64,000 nucleotides of DNA from Rossellomorea aquimaris. Its GTDB lineage: Bacteria; Bacillota; Bacilli; Bacillales; Bacillaceae_B. The stretch lies in contig NZ_CP141595.1 in NCBI RefSeq assembly GCF_035590735.1, positions 925,001-989,000 on the forward strand. The letters run 5' to 3'. The notes under the pieces were generated by a model. The model worked only from the letters and a program-made list of their open reading frames with translations, ran no database searches and was not told where the DNA came from. The position numbers and the translations under genes are program-made. Shown here in pieces: positions 35,924 through 45,033 of this stretch (within the stretch, counting starts at the first letter, position 1; every line of letters begins with the position of its first letter).

Positions 35924-36299
35924 TCTAGTATTCTTTTAAATAATACGAATTGTTTCTTATAAATTAATCAATTTTAAAGGTAAAAGGCTAACTCACACCA
36001 CCGTTTAGTGTCAGGTTATCTCTGAGCGGGATTAATACTTTAGTTTCTATTGTAAGCCTCCTTACTTTATACTTAGTGTCAGCATCACAAAGTAATCGTT
36101 TCATTCGGGTTGAAAATGATCCAATCTTTCTCATAGTTGATTTCATCTTTATTTATGAGGGTGTAGAGTATCTGAGACGGTTCATACGTCTGTTGTGACC
36201 ATGTATAAAAGGTTTATTTCTACATTTGTTTTTTTTACTAAATTTATTACAATAGATTCAGTCAGTATATCTTAATTAATTATATATACTCGAAGGTTA
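35924..36299. other. Intergenic region before the TetR gene
   Basis: About 375 bases, strongly AT-rich at its right end. No gene. It should hold promoters for both flanking genes. No repeat or RNA structure stood out. Confidence 0.5.
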
Positions 36300-36317
36300 A
36301 TTAATCAAATGATTAAT
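36300..36317. promoter_or_regulatory. Palindrome upstream of the TetR gene, putative operator
   Basis: ATTAATCA and TGATTAAT, separated by AA, form a perfect 18-base inverted repeat 33 bases before the start codon. Position and symmetry suit TetR autoregulation; binding is inferred. Confidence 0.5.
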
Positions 36318-36350
36318 AATATATTTTTTTTGAACATCAAGGAGGTACCC

Positions 36351-36965
36351 ATGGATAGCGAGTTTCCTAAAAAACCAGGAAGACCAAAAATAAAAATTGA
36401 GAACAATCTAACGAGAGAGAAAATCTTAAAGACATCTGCCCATCTGTTTTTAACATATGGATATGAGGGTGTTTCCATGGAGCAAGTGGCTGAGGCGTGT
36501 AGTGTGACCAAAGCCAGCGTTTACTATTATTTTAAAAACAAAGCAAACTTATTCGCAGTCGCTGTGTCAAGTATGTTCCAACGAATCACAATACAAACAG
36601 AGAAACTTTTACATAGTTCTAATGGCTTGAAGCACAAATTATATGAAGTCACACTGGATCATTTAATGAGACCCCACATTGATTTTGAAACGTTATTAAA
36701 AGAAGCTGCTTTCTCACTAACAGAGAATCATATTCAGGAAATTCGAGGTGCCGAGAGGGAAGTTCATAAAGCGCTCGAAGATATATTCAAGCAAGCTATG
36801 GAAAAAGGTGAAATAGTGGTAACAAACCCATTATTGCTTGCACATGCATTTTCTACGGTGGCAATGATTCGAAATAAAAAAGATCTAATAGAGGAACTAG
36901 GTGGTCCCAAAAAAACAGCACAAGCTTTGGTTGATCTTTTTTGGAAAGGTATTGGTCCAAAATAA
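36351..36965 (+). CDS. TetR-family transcriptional regulator
   Basis: 204 residues from ATG 36351 (AAGGAGG site). N-terminal helix-turn-helix: LTREKILKTSAHLFLTYGYEGVSMEQVAEACSVTKASVYYYFKNKANLF (about 20-65), after a basic leader with KKPGRPKIK. The C-terminal ligand-binding domain is variable and gives no hint of the ligand. An upstream in-frame ATG at 36309 lies inside the palindrome and has no ribosome site. No adjacent transporter or enzyme operon on the same strand, so its targets are unknown. Confidence 0.9.
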   Translation: MDSEFPKKPGRPKIKIENNLTREKILKTSAHLFLTYGYEGVSMEQVAEACSVTKASVYYYFKNKANLFAVAVSSMFQRITIQTEKLLHSSNGLKHKLYEVTLDHLMRPHIDFETLLKEAAFSLTENHIQEIRGAEREVHKALEDIFKQAMEKGEIVVTNPLLLAHAFSTVAMIRNKKDLIEELGGPKKTAQALVDLFWKGIGPK

Positions 36966-37099
36966 TTAATAATATTTAAGTAAGTGATGGGTATACGTGC
37001 GTCCGATTAAATGTGATCATTATTAAGATAAAAGATTTCTCGGATAATAAGAGTTGGTATATTTGCATTGAAAAATCGTCAGGCAGGGATGGTGTACCG

Positions 37100-37636
37100 A
37101 TGATAGATTTATTCGCAAGTATGAAAAAGGGGACGGAGAGGCAACAAAAGGCATATGCAGTCATCATGGAACTGGATATTTTGAATGTTATGAATCCCTA
37201 TAATCCTGTTCTATGCGGAACTCTGCCCATTGGTATAGACATTACGGGATCAGACCTGGACATCATTATGGAAGTACAGGAATTAGACCCATTTGAAGAA
37301 TTGATCCAAACGTTATACAACAAAAAAGATGGCTTTACAATCAAAAGGAAAACGATTAATGGGAAAGAAGTCGTGAAGGCCAATTTTAGCTTAAGCGGTT
37401 TTGAGTTTGAGCTGTTTGGACAAGCCCAACCGGTACATAAGCAACATGCGTATCTCCATATGATGATTGAACATGAACTATTGCAAAGATATCCTGGTCT
37501 CAAACAGAAAGTGATACATCTCAAAAACCAAGGATATAAGACAGAGCCCGCGTTTTGTAAGCTTTTTGATATTACGGGAGATCCTTATGAAGGTCTGATT
37601 CGGTTTGGGGTTGGAGAAGGGATTATCACGGAGTAG
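37100..37636 (+). CDS. DUF4269-family protein (nucleotidyltransferase-like)
   Basis: 178 residues from ATG 37100. LCGTLPIGIDITGSDLDIIMEV near 35-55 resembles a nucleotidyltransferase GS/DxD motif. The rest (FELFGQAQPVHKQHAYLHMMIEHELL) fits DUF4269. Reaction unknown. The upstream extension to 37013 lacks a start with a ribosome site. Ends against the bidirectional terminator shared with the PTS operon. Confidence 0.8.
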   Translation: MIDLFASMKKGTERQQKAYAVIMELDILNVMNPYNPVLCGTLPIGIDITGSDLDIIMEVQELDPFEELIQTLYNKKDGFTIKRKTINGKEVVKANFSLSGFEFELFGQAQPVHKQHAYLHMMIEHELLQRYPGLKQKVIHLKNQGYKTEPAFCKLFDITGDPYEGLIRFGVGEGIITE

Positions 37637-37756
37637 GTTTTTTGAGAAGTTTTTAATGTATTTAAAGGCTACAGTTTTATTATAAAGGTTAAAGGAATGA
37701 AAAATGGGGTGCATTAGGAAGCAAGGTAACCGTCCTGGCATTTCCTGTTTATAAAT

Positions 37757-37799
37757 TAAAACACTCGCTTCCCGAAAGAAGGAAGCGAGTGTTTTAATT
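37757..37799. terminator. Bidirectional terminator between DUF4269 and PTS genes
   Basis: AAAACACTCGCTTCC at 37758-37772 pairs with GGAAGCGAGTGTTTT at 37781-37795; A-rich and T-rich flanks work on both strands. Confidence 0.85.
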
Positions 37800-37802
37800 T
37801 AT

Positions 37803-39170
37803 TTATGCTACTTCTGTTTCTTCCTTCTCCCCAGTCCCCTTTGACTTAAAGCTGATGAAGAAGAGGATGGCAAGAAGGACGATGATTGACGCGAAAACAA
37901 TCACATTGGATTCAATCAAGCTGACGAGATTACCAAGCACGATGCCGACCAACCCGAAGTCCGCATCTCCAAATGTTGTCCCCTGGAAACCTAAATTGCC
38001 TAAAACCGGCAATAAGAGAGCTGGCAGGAAGCTGATCATGACGCCGTTCGCCATGGAGCCGATGACTGCACCTCTTCGACCGCCGGTTGCGTTGCCGAAG
38101 ACTCCGGCAGCAGCGCCTGTGAAGAAGTGAGGGACAAGTCCCGGAACGATGACTTTCAATCCAAGTAGTGGCAAGAAAAGCATGCTGACGAGACCGGCAA
38201 TGAAGCTGAATAAGAAACCGATGATGACGGCATTTCCTGCGAATGGGAAGATGGCCGGGCAATCAAGAGCGGGTTTCGCATTCGGGACGATTTTGTCCGC
38301 AATCCCTTTGAAGGCAGGAACGATTTCACCAAGGAGCATGCGTACCCCGGCTAAAATGATATACACACCAACGGCAAATGTGATTCCCTGCATAAAAGCA
38401 AAGACCAGGAAGTTTTGTCCGCCGCTCAATTCTCCTTCAACGAAGGCTGGTCCTGCTGCACCTGCCACGATAAAGAAGAGGATGACCATCGTCAGTGATA
38501 CGGAGACCGATGTGTCCCGGAGAAAGCCGAGTGACTTTGGAACTTTGATTTCTTCTGTCGATTTAGAACCTTTACCAACTGCTTTACCGACCGCAGCCGA
38601 AACCAAATACCCGATCGATCCGAAGTGGCCGACGGCAAAGTCATCAGACCCGGTGACTTTACGGGTGAAAGGCTGAAGCATCGCAGGTGACAGGACCATC
38701 AGTGCACCAAGGATGATCGAGCCGAGAATGATCAACGGTACTCCGGTGAATCCTCCTGTGGTTAAGATGACAGCGATCAAGCAAGCCATGAACATAGTAT
38801 GATGTCCGGTTAAGAAGATATATTTAAAAGGACTGAATCGCGCAATAAGAATATTGACAATCATACCGAACAGCATGATCATCGCTGTCTCCGTACCGAA
38901 GCTTTCCTGTGCAAGGGCAACGACCGCTTCATTGTTCGGAATCACCCCGTCGACTTCAAAGGCATGATTGAACATGCTGCTGAATTGTCCGAGGGACTGG
39001 ACGAGTACATTTGCACCCGCCCCGAGGATGACGAAGCCCATGACCGTTTTAAGGGTTCCGGATACGACATCCCCTGAATTCTTGCGTTGAATAAGGAGCC
39101 CGATTAAGGCGAATAGACCGACAAGGATCGCGGGTGTACCCAGTATATCCTTCATTATGATATCAACCAT
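37803..39170 (-). CDS. PTS system EIIC component, ascorbate/UlaA (SgaT) family
   Basis: 455 residues, about 11-12 helices. Features of the AG superfamily: GVIPNNEAVVALAQESFGTETAMIMLFGM, GSDDFAVGHFGSIGYLV and the substrate-binding FKGIADKIVPNAKPALDCPAIFPFAGNAVIIGF. It moves and, with IIB/IIA, phosphorylates its sugar. The window lacks the lactonase, decarboxylase and epimerase genes of ascorbate use, so the sugar is uncertain. Third gene of a minus-strand operon. Confidence 0.9.
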   Translation of the reverse strand: MVDIIMKDILGTPAILVGLFALIGLLIQRKNSGDVVSGTLKTVMGFVILGAGANVLVQSLGQFSSMFNHAFEVDGVIPNNEAVVALAQESFGTETAMIMLFGMIVNILIARFSPFKYIFLTGHHTMFMACLIAVILTTGGFTGVPLIILGSIILGALMVLSPAMLQPFTRKVTGSDDFAVGHFGSIGYLVSAAVGKAVGKGSKSTEEIKVPKSLGFLRDTSVSVSLTMVILFFIVAGAAGPAFVEGELSGGQNFLVFAFMQGITFAVGVYIILAGVRMLLGEIVPAFKGIADKIVPNAKPALDCPAIFPFAGNAVIIGFLFSFIAGLVSMLFLPLLGLKVIVPGLVPHFFTGAAAGVFGNATGGRRGAVIGSMANGVMISFLPALLLPVLGNLGFQGTTFGDADFGLVGIVLGNLVSLIESNVIVFASIIVLLAILFFISFKSKGTGEKEETEVA

Positions 39171-39197
39171 TTGTATCGCTCCTTCCGTTTTAGTGGA

Positions 39198-39464
39198 CTA
39201 GATATTTTGTTCCAGTGCTGCGCGAAGTTCGTTCTTATCCATCAGGTTCTTCAATTTCACGACATGTTTACGGCCATCTTCCAGACTTTCCACGATATCC
39301 TCTGAACCGATGAAGAGATCCGCTTGCTCCGTCTTGGCAGTTGTCAGGTCTGTGTGGGACACCTCAGCTTCTTTTCCCATATCCTTCAGTGCTGCTTTCA
39401 CATTCATTTCTACGATCATGCTGCTTCCTAATCCATTTCCACATACGACTAATACTTTTTTCAT
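39198..39464 (-). CDS. PTS system EIIB component, lactose/ascorbate type
   Basis: 88 residues. The phosphorylated Cys is in VVCGNGLGSSMIVEM near residue 8, the P-loop of the ascorbate/galactitol IIB type. GGAGG site. Between the regulator and IIC genes. Confidence 0.9.
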   Translation of the reverse strand: MKKVLVVCGNGLGSSMIVEMNVKAALKDMGKEAEVSHTDLTTAKTEQADLFIGSEDIVESLEDGRKHVVKLKNLMDKNELRAALEQNI

Positions 39465-39483
39465 TTTTATTTCCTCCTCTGAT

Positions 39484-41583
39484 TTATACTTCTACTGTTT
39501 GATTGATTAATTCAATAATGGTTTGACGATCACTTGCTGAGATTAACTTTTCCACGTTGTCTTCATTGGACAGCAGTTCTGTGAGCTGGGCCAAAGCTTT
39601 TAAGTGGGTTTGATTATCAATCGCCGCCAGCACGATGATGAGCTGAGCGCGATGTTTTTCTTTTTCGGAAAAATAAACCGGTTCCTCGAGTCTCAGGAAG
39701 CTCATCCCCAGCTGTTCGACGCCTGTCTCTGGACGGGCATGGGGGATTGCGATGTTCGGGGCGATGACGATGTAAGGACCCAATTCCTTCACGTTTGTGA
39801 TCATCGCGTCCACATAGTCCGGACGGATCGATTGTTGATCGACGAGCGGCTCGCTCGCGACCCGGATGGCTTCCTCCCAGCTTGTGACACGGTCTTTCAG
39901 CTGTATCGTCTGTTCTGTCAGTAATTCATTAAGCATAGGCTTTCTGAGCTCCTTTATCGTGGGAGTAGTTTGTTCTAAAAGCTGGACCAGGTCTCTCTTC
40001 AGTGCGTCTTCTTCATGGACGGTCGCGTGACGCTTGATCACGTCCATCAGAAGGTCGGTCCTGTTTTTTTCGTTCGGCTTTGAGTCGAAAAGCTCGTTCA
40101 TTCTCTGCATGACCCGTTCCTTTTCAAGATTCGTCAAGATCGCGGGAACGTGGATGACTGGAATGTCTTTTTCTTTTATATAATTGGTGGAAAAAATAAT
40201 ATCCGCCTCGTACGTGTTCGTTCGATACTCCCTCATGGAAAGCGTCGTGATGACATTGAGCCCGGCAATCAGATTCTCAAGCTGGGTCCGGAGCATATTG
40301 GATGTCCCGATTCCATTTTCACACACGATGAGGGCTCTGAACTTTGTCTCTACCTTTTTCTTCTCTTTCGTCAACCATCCTCCGAAGTGCAGGGTGATAT
40401 AGGCTGCTTCTTCATCGGGTACCGTTTTTCCGACATACAGTTCCAGATGCCTCATCACCCGCTTTGTCAGGTGAAAGATGTCCGGGTACGTCGTTTGAAT
40501 GCTGTCGGACAGATCATTCGCGATCGAGAGCCCGTATTTGAGCCGGTAAAATGTCGGTTTAATATGGGAGATCAGGTTTTCCTCGAGTCCCTTTTTGTCA
40601 TCGAACACGACGCAGGAGTAAAGCTGGAAATCATGGATCATCCGTTGAACGACTTCCTTCAGCCCTGATAATTCCTGTTCCGTATAGCGATTGAAATTAT
40701 CCTGCTGGACTTTGGATCCCAGCAGGTTCATCGTGATGAAGCAAACCTCATCATCGGGAAATGTGACGTCAAGCTTATTGGTTATATGAAGAGCTGCCCG
40801 GTAGGCTTCAGTCTGCTTCAAGACTTCTTTTTCTTCGTAAGGCACAGAGGTATACTTTTGCAGTTCGATCCGCTTAATGATCATCAGGAGCTGAAGAGAC
40901 AGGATCTCGACCATCTCATCGGTCAGCGTCAATCCCAATTCCTTTTCGGCTTCATAAAGAATTTCCCTCACAAGACGCCTCTGCTCGGTTTCCTGTGACC
41001 ACGTGTCTGCTTCCGGCTGAATCATCCTGTGAACCTCATTCCGGACATTCTGCCAATCTTGATGGGAGAAGATGGTCGCAAGGATCGTGGAAAGCATCGT
41101 ACGCTTTGCTTCCTCAGGTCCCATCAACCGGTAGCCTGAACCTTTCTTGTAATAAAGGTCCAGACCCGCTTCACGAAATTCTTTCTTGATGTCTTTAATC
41201 ACCTTTGCGATTGTTCCCCGGCTCATGCTGGTCAGGTCCATGAACCGCTGCATCGACGCATCTTGTTCTTCCAACAGGATGGAGGCTTTAATCAGAACTT
41301 CGCGCTCTTCTTTCGATAACTGATACTGCCAGTCTTCAAAACTCTGATCCTTCGAAACCATCAACTGCGATTTCGATTCAGGGGGTAAGAATAACCCTTT
41401 CCCATGCTGACTTTCAATCGGTTCCAACCCTTCCGTCCTCAGCCAGCTGTTGATCTGATCGAGGTCGTAATAAATGGTCCGTTGGGACAAGTTCATCCTG
41501 GCGACCAGTTCCTTTGTGGGAACCGGGTCGGGTGAATGCTGAATGATGGATAATAAGTGTGCACGCCTTTTATCCAGTACCAT
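39484..41583 (-). CDS. PRD-containing transcriptional regulator with EIIB-like and EIIA domains
   Basis: 699 residues. N-terminal HTH_11 (MNLSQRTIYYDLDQINSW), second HTH (MDLTSMSRGTIAKVI), two PRDs (about 180-290 and 300-400, each with conserved His), EIIB-like (LIVCENGIGTSNML, about 412-430) and C-terminal EIIA of the fructose type (IAIPHARPETGV near 605). The PTS phosphorylates PRDs and IIA to set its activity. No separate IIA gene is present, so this protein's IIA domain may also serve the transporter. First gene of the operon; AGAGGAGG site. Confidence 0.92.
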   Translation of the reverse strand: MVLDKRRAHLLSIIQHSPDPVPTKELVARMNLSQRTIYYDLDQINSWLRTEGLEPIESQHGKGLFLPPESKSQLMVSKDQSFEDWQYQLSKEEREVLIKASILLEEQDASMQRFMDLTSMSRGTIAKVIKDIKKEFREAGLDLYYKKGSGYRLMGPEEAKRTMLSTILATIFSHQDWQNVRNEVHRMIQPEADTWSQETEQRRLVREILYEAEKELGLTLTDEMVEILSLQLLMIIKRIELQKYTSVPYEEKEVLKQTEAYRAALHITNKLDVTFPDDEVCFITMNLLGSKVQQDNFNRYTEQELSGLKEVVQRMIHDFQLYSCVVFDDKKGLEENLISHIKPTFYRLKYGLSIANDLSDSIQTTYPDIFHLTKRVMRHLELYVGKTVPDEEAAYITLHFGGWLTKEKKKVETKFRALIVCENGIGTSNMLRTQLENLIAGLNVITTLSMREYRTNTYEADIIFSTNYIKEKDIPVIHVPAILTNLEKERVMQRMNELFDSKPNEKNRTDLLMDVIKRHATVHEEDALKRDLVQLLEQTTPTIKELRKPMLNELLTEQTIQLKDRVTSWEEAIRVASEPLVDQQSIRPDYVDAMITNVKELGPYIVIAPNIAIPHARPETGVEQLGMSFLRLEEPVYFSEKEKHRAQLIIVLAAIDNQTHLKALAQLTELLSNEDNVEKLISASDRQTIIELINQTVEV

Positions 41584-41766
41584 GAGGATCCTCCTCTAGT
41601 TAATTTTGCATATTTATATTCTTGTTTAGTAGATGATCATCTTATAAATCTATTATATGGGCTATTCGCCAGGGATGAAAGGGGTTTCACTGTGTAGAGT
41701 TCGTAAGGGTTATTTTTGCAAGATTGAACAGTTGGGTAAGATGGGCATCAGTGTAGGGATTATGGA

Positions 41767-41806
41767 TTGTCAAAGTGATGGAATTTTGAAATAATTGGTA
41801 AGATAA
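41767..41806 (+). promoter_or_regulatory. Promoter family copy 8 (TTGTCA-N17-AATAAT)
   Basis: TTGTCA at 41767-41772 and AATAAT at 41790-41795; core TTTGAAATAATTGG. Only about 23 bases between the core end and the HIT gene ribosome site. Confidence 0.75.
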
Positions 41807-41828
41807 AAGGTATAGGGGAGGTCAAACC

Positions 41829-42158
41829 ATGACGAATGATTTTTATTGCGATGAAGTATTAAGTGGAAAAACAGAAATAAAAAAGGTGCTAGAAACAGAC
41901 AATGTCCTCGCCTACCATCACACCAGGCCCTTCTATCCCGTCCATATCGTGGCGATCCCGAAAAAGCATATTCCATCCCTTCTTACGCTGGAAGAAGGTG
42001 ATGACGAATTATTGCTTGAACTAATGGGGGTCATCAAAAAGGTGGCGCACATGGTCACCAATGAATCTGGGGCGTGTAAGGTCATTACGAATATAGGAGA
42101 CTATCAAGATTCAAAGCATCTGCATTGGCATATTGTTTCTGGCAAGGCACTTCGGTAA
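41829..42158 (+). CDS. HIT-family nucleotide-binding protein
   Basis: 109 residues. HIT triad HLHWHIVSG near the C-terminus; PFYPVHIVAIPKKHIPSL earlier in the fold. These proteins hydrolyse or transfer nucleotidyl groups (for example adenosine 5'-phosphoramidate). The gene is followed 27 bases later by another HIT gene. Confidence 0.9.
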   Translation: MTNDFYCDEVLSGKTEIKKVLETDNVLAYHHTRPFYPVHIVAIPKKHIPSLLTLEEGDDELLLELMGVIKKVAHMVTNESGACKVITNIGDYQDSKHLHWHIVSGKALR

Positions 42159-42185
42159 AAGATAAAAGATGAAAGGAGAAAGCAC

Positions 42186-42602
42186 ATGACCAATGAAGAA
42201 ACCTGTCCATTCTGCAATCCCGATGAGGACAAAGACCAAAACATCATATTTGAAAATGAATCCTGCTATTTCCTGCAGCATAACAAGCACCAGGATGTAT
42301 TAGAAGGATCCGGGGTCATTGTTCCGAAAAACCATCATGCGGACGCATTTGAATTAACGGAAAAAGAGTGGAACGATACATACAAACTATTACAAAAAGC
42401 AAAGAAATACTTAAACGAAGAGTTTTCACCAGATGGCTATACACTGGGCTGGAATGTTGGGGAGGTGTCGAATCAGTTTATCTTCCATTGTCATTTACAT
42501 GTGATACCGAGATACAATGATGAGCCCTTGGCTGGAAAAGGAGTCCGTTATTGGTTGAAGCAACCTGAGAATAAAAGAAGAAGACTGAAATCAAGTAAAT
42601 AG
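42186..42602 (+). CDS. HIT-family nucleotide-binding protein
   Basis: 138 residues. HIT triad FHCHLHVIPRY near 107; PFCNPDEDKDQNIIFENE opening as in many Bacillus HIT proteins. Probably cotranscribed with the preceding HIT gene. Both are cytoplasmic; substrate unknown. Confidence 0.9.
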   Translation: MTNEETCPFCNPDEDKDQNIIFENESCYFLQHNKHQDVLEGSGVIVPKNHHADAFELTEKEWNDTYKLLQKAKKYLNEEFSPDGYTLGWNVGEVSNQFIFHCHLHVIPRYNDEPLAGKGVRYWLKQPENKRRRLKSSK

Positions 42603-42656
42603 ATAGGGGGAAATGCGTATGTAAGTAAGTCTTCCAGGTTGATGATAGTAATGAAA

Positions 42657-42703
42657 AGGACGATCCTGCTGCTTACCCTAGTAAGCAGCAGGATCGTCCT
42701 CTT
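42657..42703. terminator. Large intrinsic terminator, possibly bidirectional
   Basis: Two perfect 20-base arms (42657-42676 and 42681-42700) separated by four bases; flanked by AAAA on the left and CTTAT on the right. Lies between convergent HIT and CsbD genes. Confidence 0.8.
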
Positions 42704-42718
42704 ATGATTAATATGCAG

Positions 42719-42901
42719 TTACCAACTTTTTTTAATAGATTCCTTCACATCACCAACCTTTTCCTGAATCTTCCCTTTATCCTTATCGCGTTCGCCTTCC
42801 GCTATAATACGATCGTCGTTTGTAAGTTTACCCAAACCTTTCTTCAAATCTCCCTTTGTCTGCTTTCGCTTCCCTTTTATCTGATCATGATTTTCTCGCA
42901 T
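42719..42901 (-). CDS. csbD: CsbD-family general stress protein
   Basis: 60 residues from ATG 42901 (GAGGTAG site). KGKRKQTKGDLKKGLGKLTNDDRIIAEGERDKDKGKIQEKVGDVKE is the CsbD repeat. In B. subtilis csbD belongs to the sigma-B general stress regulon. The 14 extra upstream codons lack a ribosome site. A sigma-B-like promoter is upstream. Confidence 0.88.
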   Translation of the reverse strand: MRENHDQIKGKRKQTKGDLKKGLGKLTNDDRIIAEGERDKDKGKIQEKVGDVKESIKKSW

Positions 42902-42942
42902 TTTAACTACCTCATTTCTATAGTTTATTGTTTTATTATTCA

Positions 42943-42968
42943 TTATCCAAATGGGATTAAGAATAAAC
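42943..42968 (-). promoter_or_regulatory. Candidate sigma-B promoter of the CsbD gene
   Basis: On the minus strand GTTTAT (42968-42963) is followed after 14 bases by GGATAA (42948-42943), close to GTTTAW-N12-15-GGGWAW. About 40 bases before the start codon. Confidence 0.55.
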
Positions 42969-43021
42969 TAAAAAGGTGATAGCAATATATGTTAACTCAG
43001 TAACAAGAAAGAAATTAATCA

Positions 43022-43060
43022 TTGAGTTAAAAGATATAATTTGAAATAATTGGTAGTAAG
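43022..43060 (+). promoter_or_regulatory. Promoter family copy 9 (TTGAGT-N17-AATAAT)
   Basis: TTGAGT at 43022-43027 and AATAAT at 43045-43050; core TTTGAAATAATTGG followed by TAGTAAGG. It serves the S51 peptidase gene at 43090. Confidence 0.75.
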
Positions 43061-43089
43061 GAAGTATTCTGATTAGGGGGCAGGGATTC

Positions 43090-43761
43090 ATGGTGAACTT
43101 ATTCCTTTCCGGCGGCGGAGATAAGGAACAGACACAAATATTGGATAAGGAATTTGTTAGTGCAAAAGATCTTAATAAGCCACTGCTATACATTCCAATC
43201 GCGATGCAAGGCGAAATTCCTTATGAAGACTGTTACAAATGGATACATAGTGTGTTTAGTCCTCAAGGCATTAATGAAATAGAAATGTGGACTGATTTGG
43301 AAGCTAAGTCACTAGAGGATCTAAAGAAGTTCTCCTCCATTTATATCGGCGGAGGGAATACTTTCTATTTGTTGAACACCTTACGTGAGACAGGGTTTGA
43401 TACCATTTTAAAAGAGTTTGTAGACAATCAGGGGATTGTATATGGAGGGAGTGCCGGGGCTATTATTTTAGGCAGAGATATTTTAACCTCTTCCCATATG
43501 GATTCAAACCGAACAAATTTGAAGTCCTTTGAAGGTTTTAACTACATAGACAGCTATTCAGTATGGTGTCACTACGAACCTGGCCACGATGACTTAATCA
43601 AACAATACGTAGACAAACATGGAATTTCTGTCATTGCGTTACCAGAGGAAACGGGCATTGTTTTGAGTGAAGGTACACTTAAAGTAATAGGTTCGTCTCC
43701 CGCTTATATTTTTAGAATTAGGGATCAATATGTTGTTGAACCAAATGGGGAAATTGAATAG
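43090..43761 (+). CDS. Peptidase S51-family protein (dipeptidase E-like)
   Basis: 223 residues. The nucleophile elbow YGGSAGAIILG near 120 with Ser, and SSIYIGGGNTFYLL near 82, match the S51/class I glutamine-amidotransferase-like fold. VWCHYEPGHDD supplies a possible catalytic His. Possible role: cleaving aspartyl or cyanophycin-like dipeptides, or an unknown amide. GGGG site before the ATG. Confidence 0.85.
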   Translation: MVNLFLSGGGDKEQTQILDKEFVSAKDLNKPLLYIPIAMQGEIPYEDCYKWIHSVFSPQGINEIEMWTDLEAKSLEDLKKFSSIYIGGGNTFYLLNTLRETGFDTILKEFVDNQGIVYGGSAGAIILGRDILTSSHMDSNRTNLKSFEGFNYIDSYSVWCHYEPGHDDLIKQYVDKHGISVIALPEETGIVLSEGTLKVIGSSPAYIFRIRDQYVVEPNGEIE

Positions 43762-43860
43762 TGGTTTGGTTATTGGGGTGCGATTGAAGATTTCATACAG
43801 AGTTAAAGGACAAGCTTAATGATGAAAAATAAAAATGAACGAACAAGGGAGAGAGTCTCA

Positions 43861-44298
43861 ATGTTAAAAGTCAGACCGTTAGAGGATAGAGATTATGAAT
43901 TGATCAGGGAAGCGGAAAAAGTCATCGAAAAGAATTATCGATATGGACGCCATCACATTGGTTCGGCAGTCAGGTCAGCATCCGGACTGGTTTATTCAGC
44001 CGTCCACGTAGAAGCAAACGTTGGAAGAATCACGGTATGTGGGGAAGCGATGGCTATAGGGAAGTCTATTTCTGAAGGGGATCACGAGTTTGAAACGATT
44101 GTAGCTGTTGCTCATCCTCATCCACATGAAGATATAGAGAAATGTTGGGTCGTTGCCCCCTGTGGAATGTGCCGGGAGCTAATAAGTGACTATGGGGAAA
44201 ATACCGATGTCATCATTCCTTATAATGGTGAACTCGTAAAGTGTCATGTGTTGGAGCTGTTGCCAGAGAAATATACGAGTGATATGGAAGAAAAGTGA
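43861..44298 (+). CDS. Cytidine-deaminase-like enzyme
   Basis: 145 residues from ATG 43861 (AGGGAGAGAG site; the upstream ATG at 43819 is not needed). Zinc site: CGEAMAIG (Cys and catalytic Glu) and PCGMCREL (two Cys). It is like tetrameric cytidine deaminases and blasticidin-S deaminases. Substrate not fixed. Overlaps the kinase gene by a GTGATG junction. Confidence 0.85.
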   Translation: MLKVRPLEDRDYELIREAEKVIEKNYRYGRHHIGSAVRSASGLVYSAVHVEANVGRITVCGEAMAIGKSISEGDHEFETIVAVAHPHPHEDIEKCWVVAPCGMCRELISDYGENTDVIIPYNGELVKCHVLELLPEKYTSDMEEK

Positions 44299-44948
44299 TG
44301 GGGATGAGCAAGGTGTCCATCGATGAAGTAACAGAAACATTGCTATCCCGGCTATCCCGTTATCAAAAAAAGTTCTCGGAAAATCGCCGCTTCATTGTAG
44401 GGATAGATGGGTTAGGAGGAGCAGGTAAGACCACCGTTGCAAAAGAGCTTCGACATGCATTGGAGCTTTGTAATCATGAGGCTTTCATCGTTCATCTTGA
44501 TGATCACATTGTTGAAACACATAAGCGATATGGGACCGGGAATGATGAATGGTTCGAATATTATTTTCTCCAATGGGACATTGGATTAATCGAAACAGAG
44601 CTGTTCAGAAAGCTGCATACTAGCGGCTCTATTACCCTGCCGTTCTATCATTCTTCAACGGATTCGGTCATTAGGAAACCAATCCACCTGCCCCCGTCTG
44701 CCATCATCCTTATTGAGGGTGTCTTCTTACAAAGGAAAGAATGGCGCCGATATGTTGATTTTATGATCTATATTGATTGTTCACATGAATTAAGAGTTGA
44801 AAGAGTATTGGACCGTGACCTCTATCTCGGTGACCATCAAGCAAGGCTTGAAAAGTACAAAAGAAGATACTGGGTGGCTGAAGATTACTACGTCGATGAG
44901 GTCGATCCGATAGGGAGTGCGGATTATATATACAGAATATTTAAATGA
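44295..44948 (+). CDS. Uridine-kinase-like P-loop kinase
   Basis: About 214-217 residues. Walker A GIDGLGGAGKTTVAKEL near 41, HLDDHIVETHKRYGTGNDEW as the substrate/lid region and IILIEGVFLQRKEWR, like the uridine kinase family. Nucleoside phosphorylation is a fair guess given the upstream deaminase gene. Starts GTG 44295, ATG 44298 or ATG 44304, all overlapping or abutting the deaminase stop (translational coupling). Confidence 0.85.
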   Translation: MMGMSKVSIDEVTETLLSRLSRYQKKFSENRRFIVGIDGLGGAGKTTVAKELRHALELCNHEAFIVHLDDHIVETHKRYGTGNDEWFEYYFLQWDIGLIETELFRKLHTSGSITLPFYHSSTDSVIRKPIHLPPSAIILIEGVFLQRKEWRRYVDFMIYIDCSHELRVERVLDRDLYLGDHQARLEKYKRRYWVAEDYYVDEVDPIGSADYIYRIFK

Positions 44949-45033
44949 AATGGGGGATTGAACGAATGAGGAAATGCTGTGGGATCAACGACAAATGATG
45001 AAACATGAGACGAAATAAGAAAAGGGGATTAAG

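Noticed and set aside
39604..40668. Plus-strand open frames of 106-172 codons
   Set aside because: They lie antisense to the PRD regulator, whose domains are clear; their composition follows the opposite strand.
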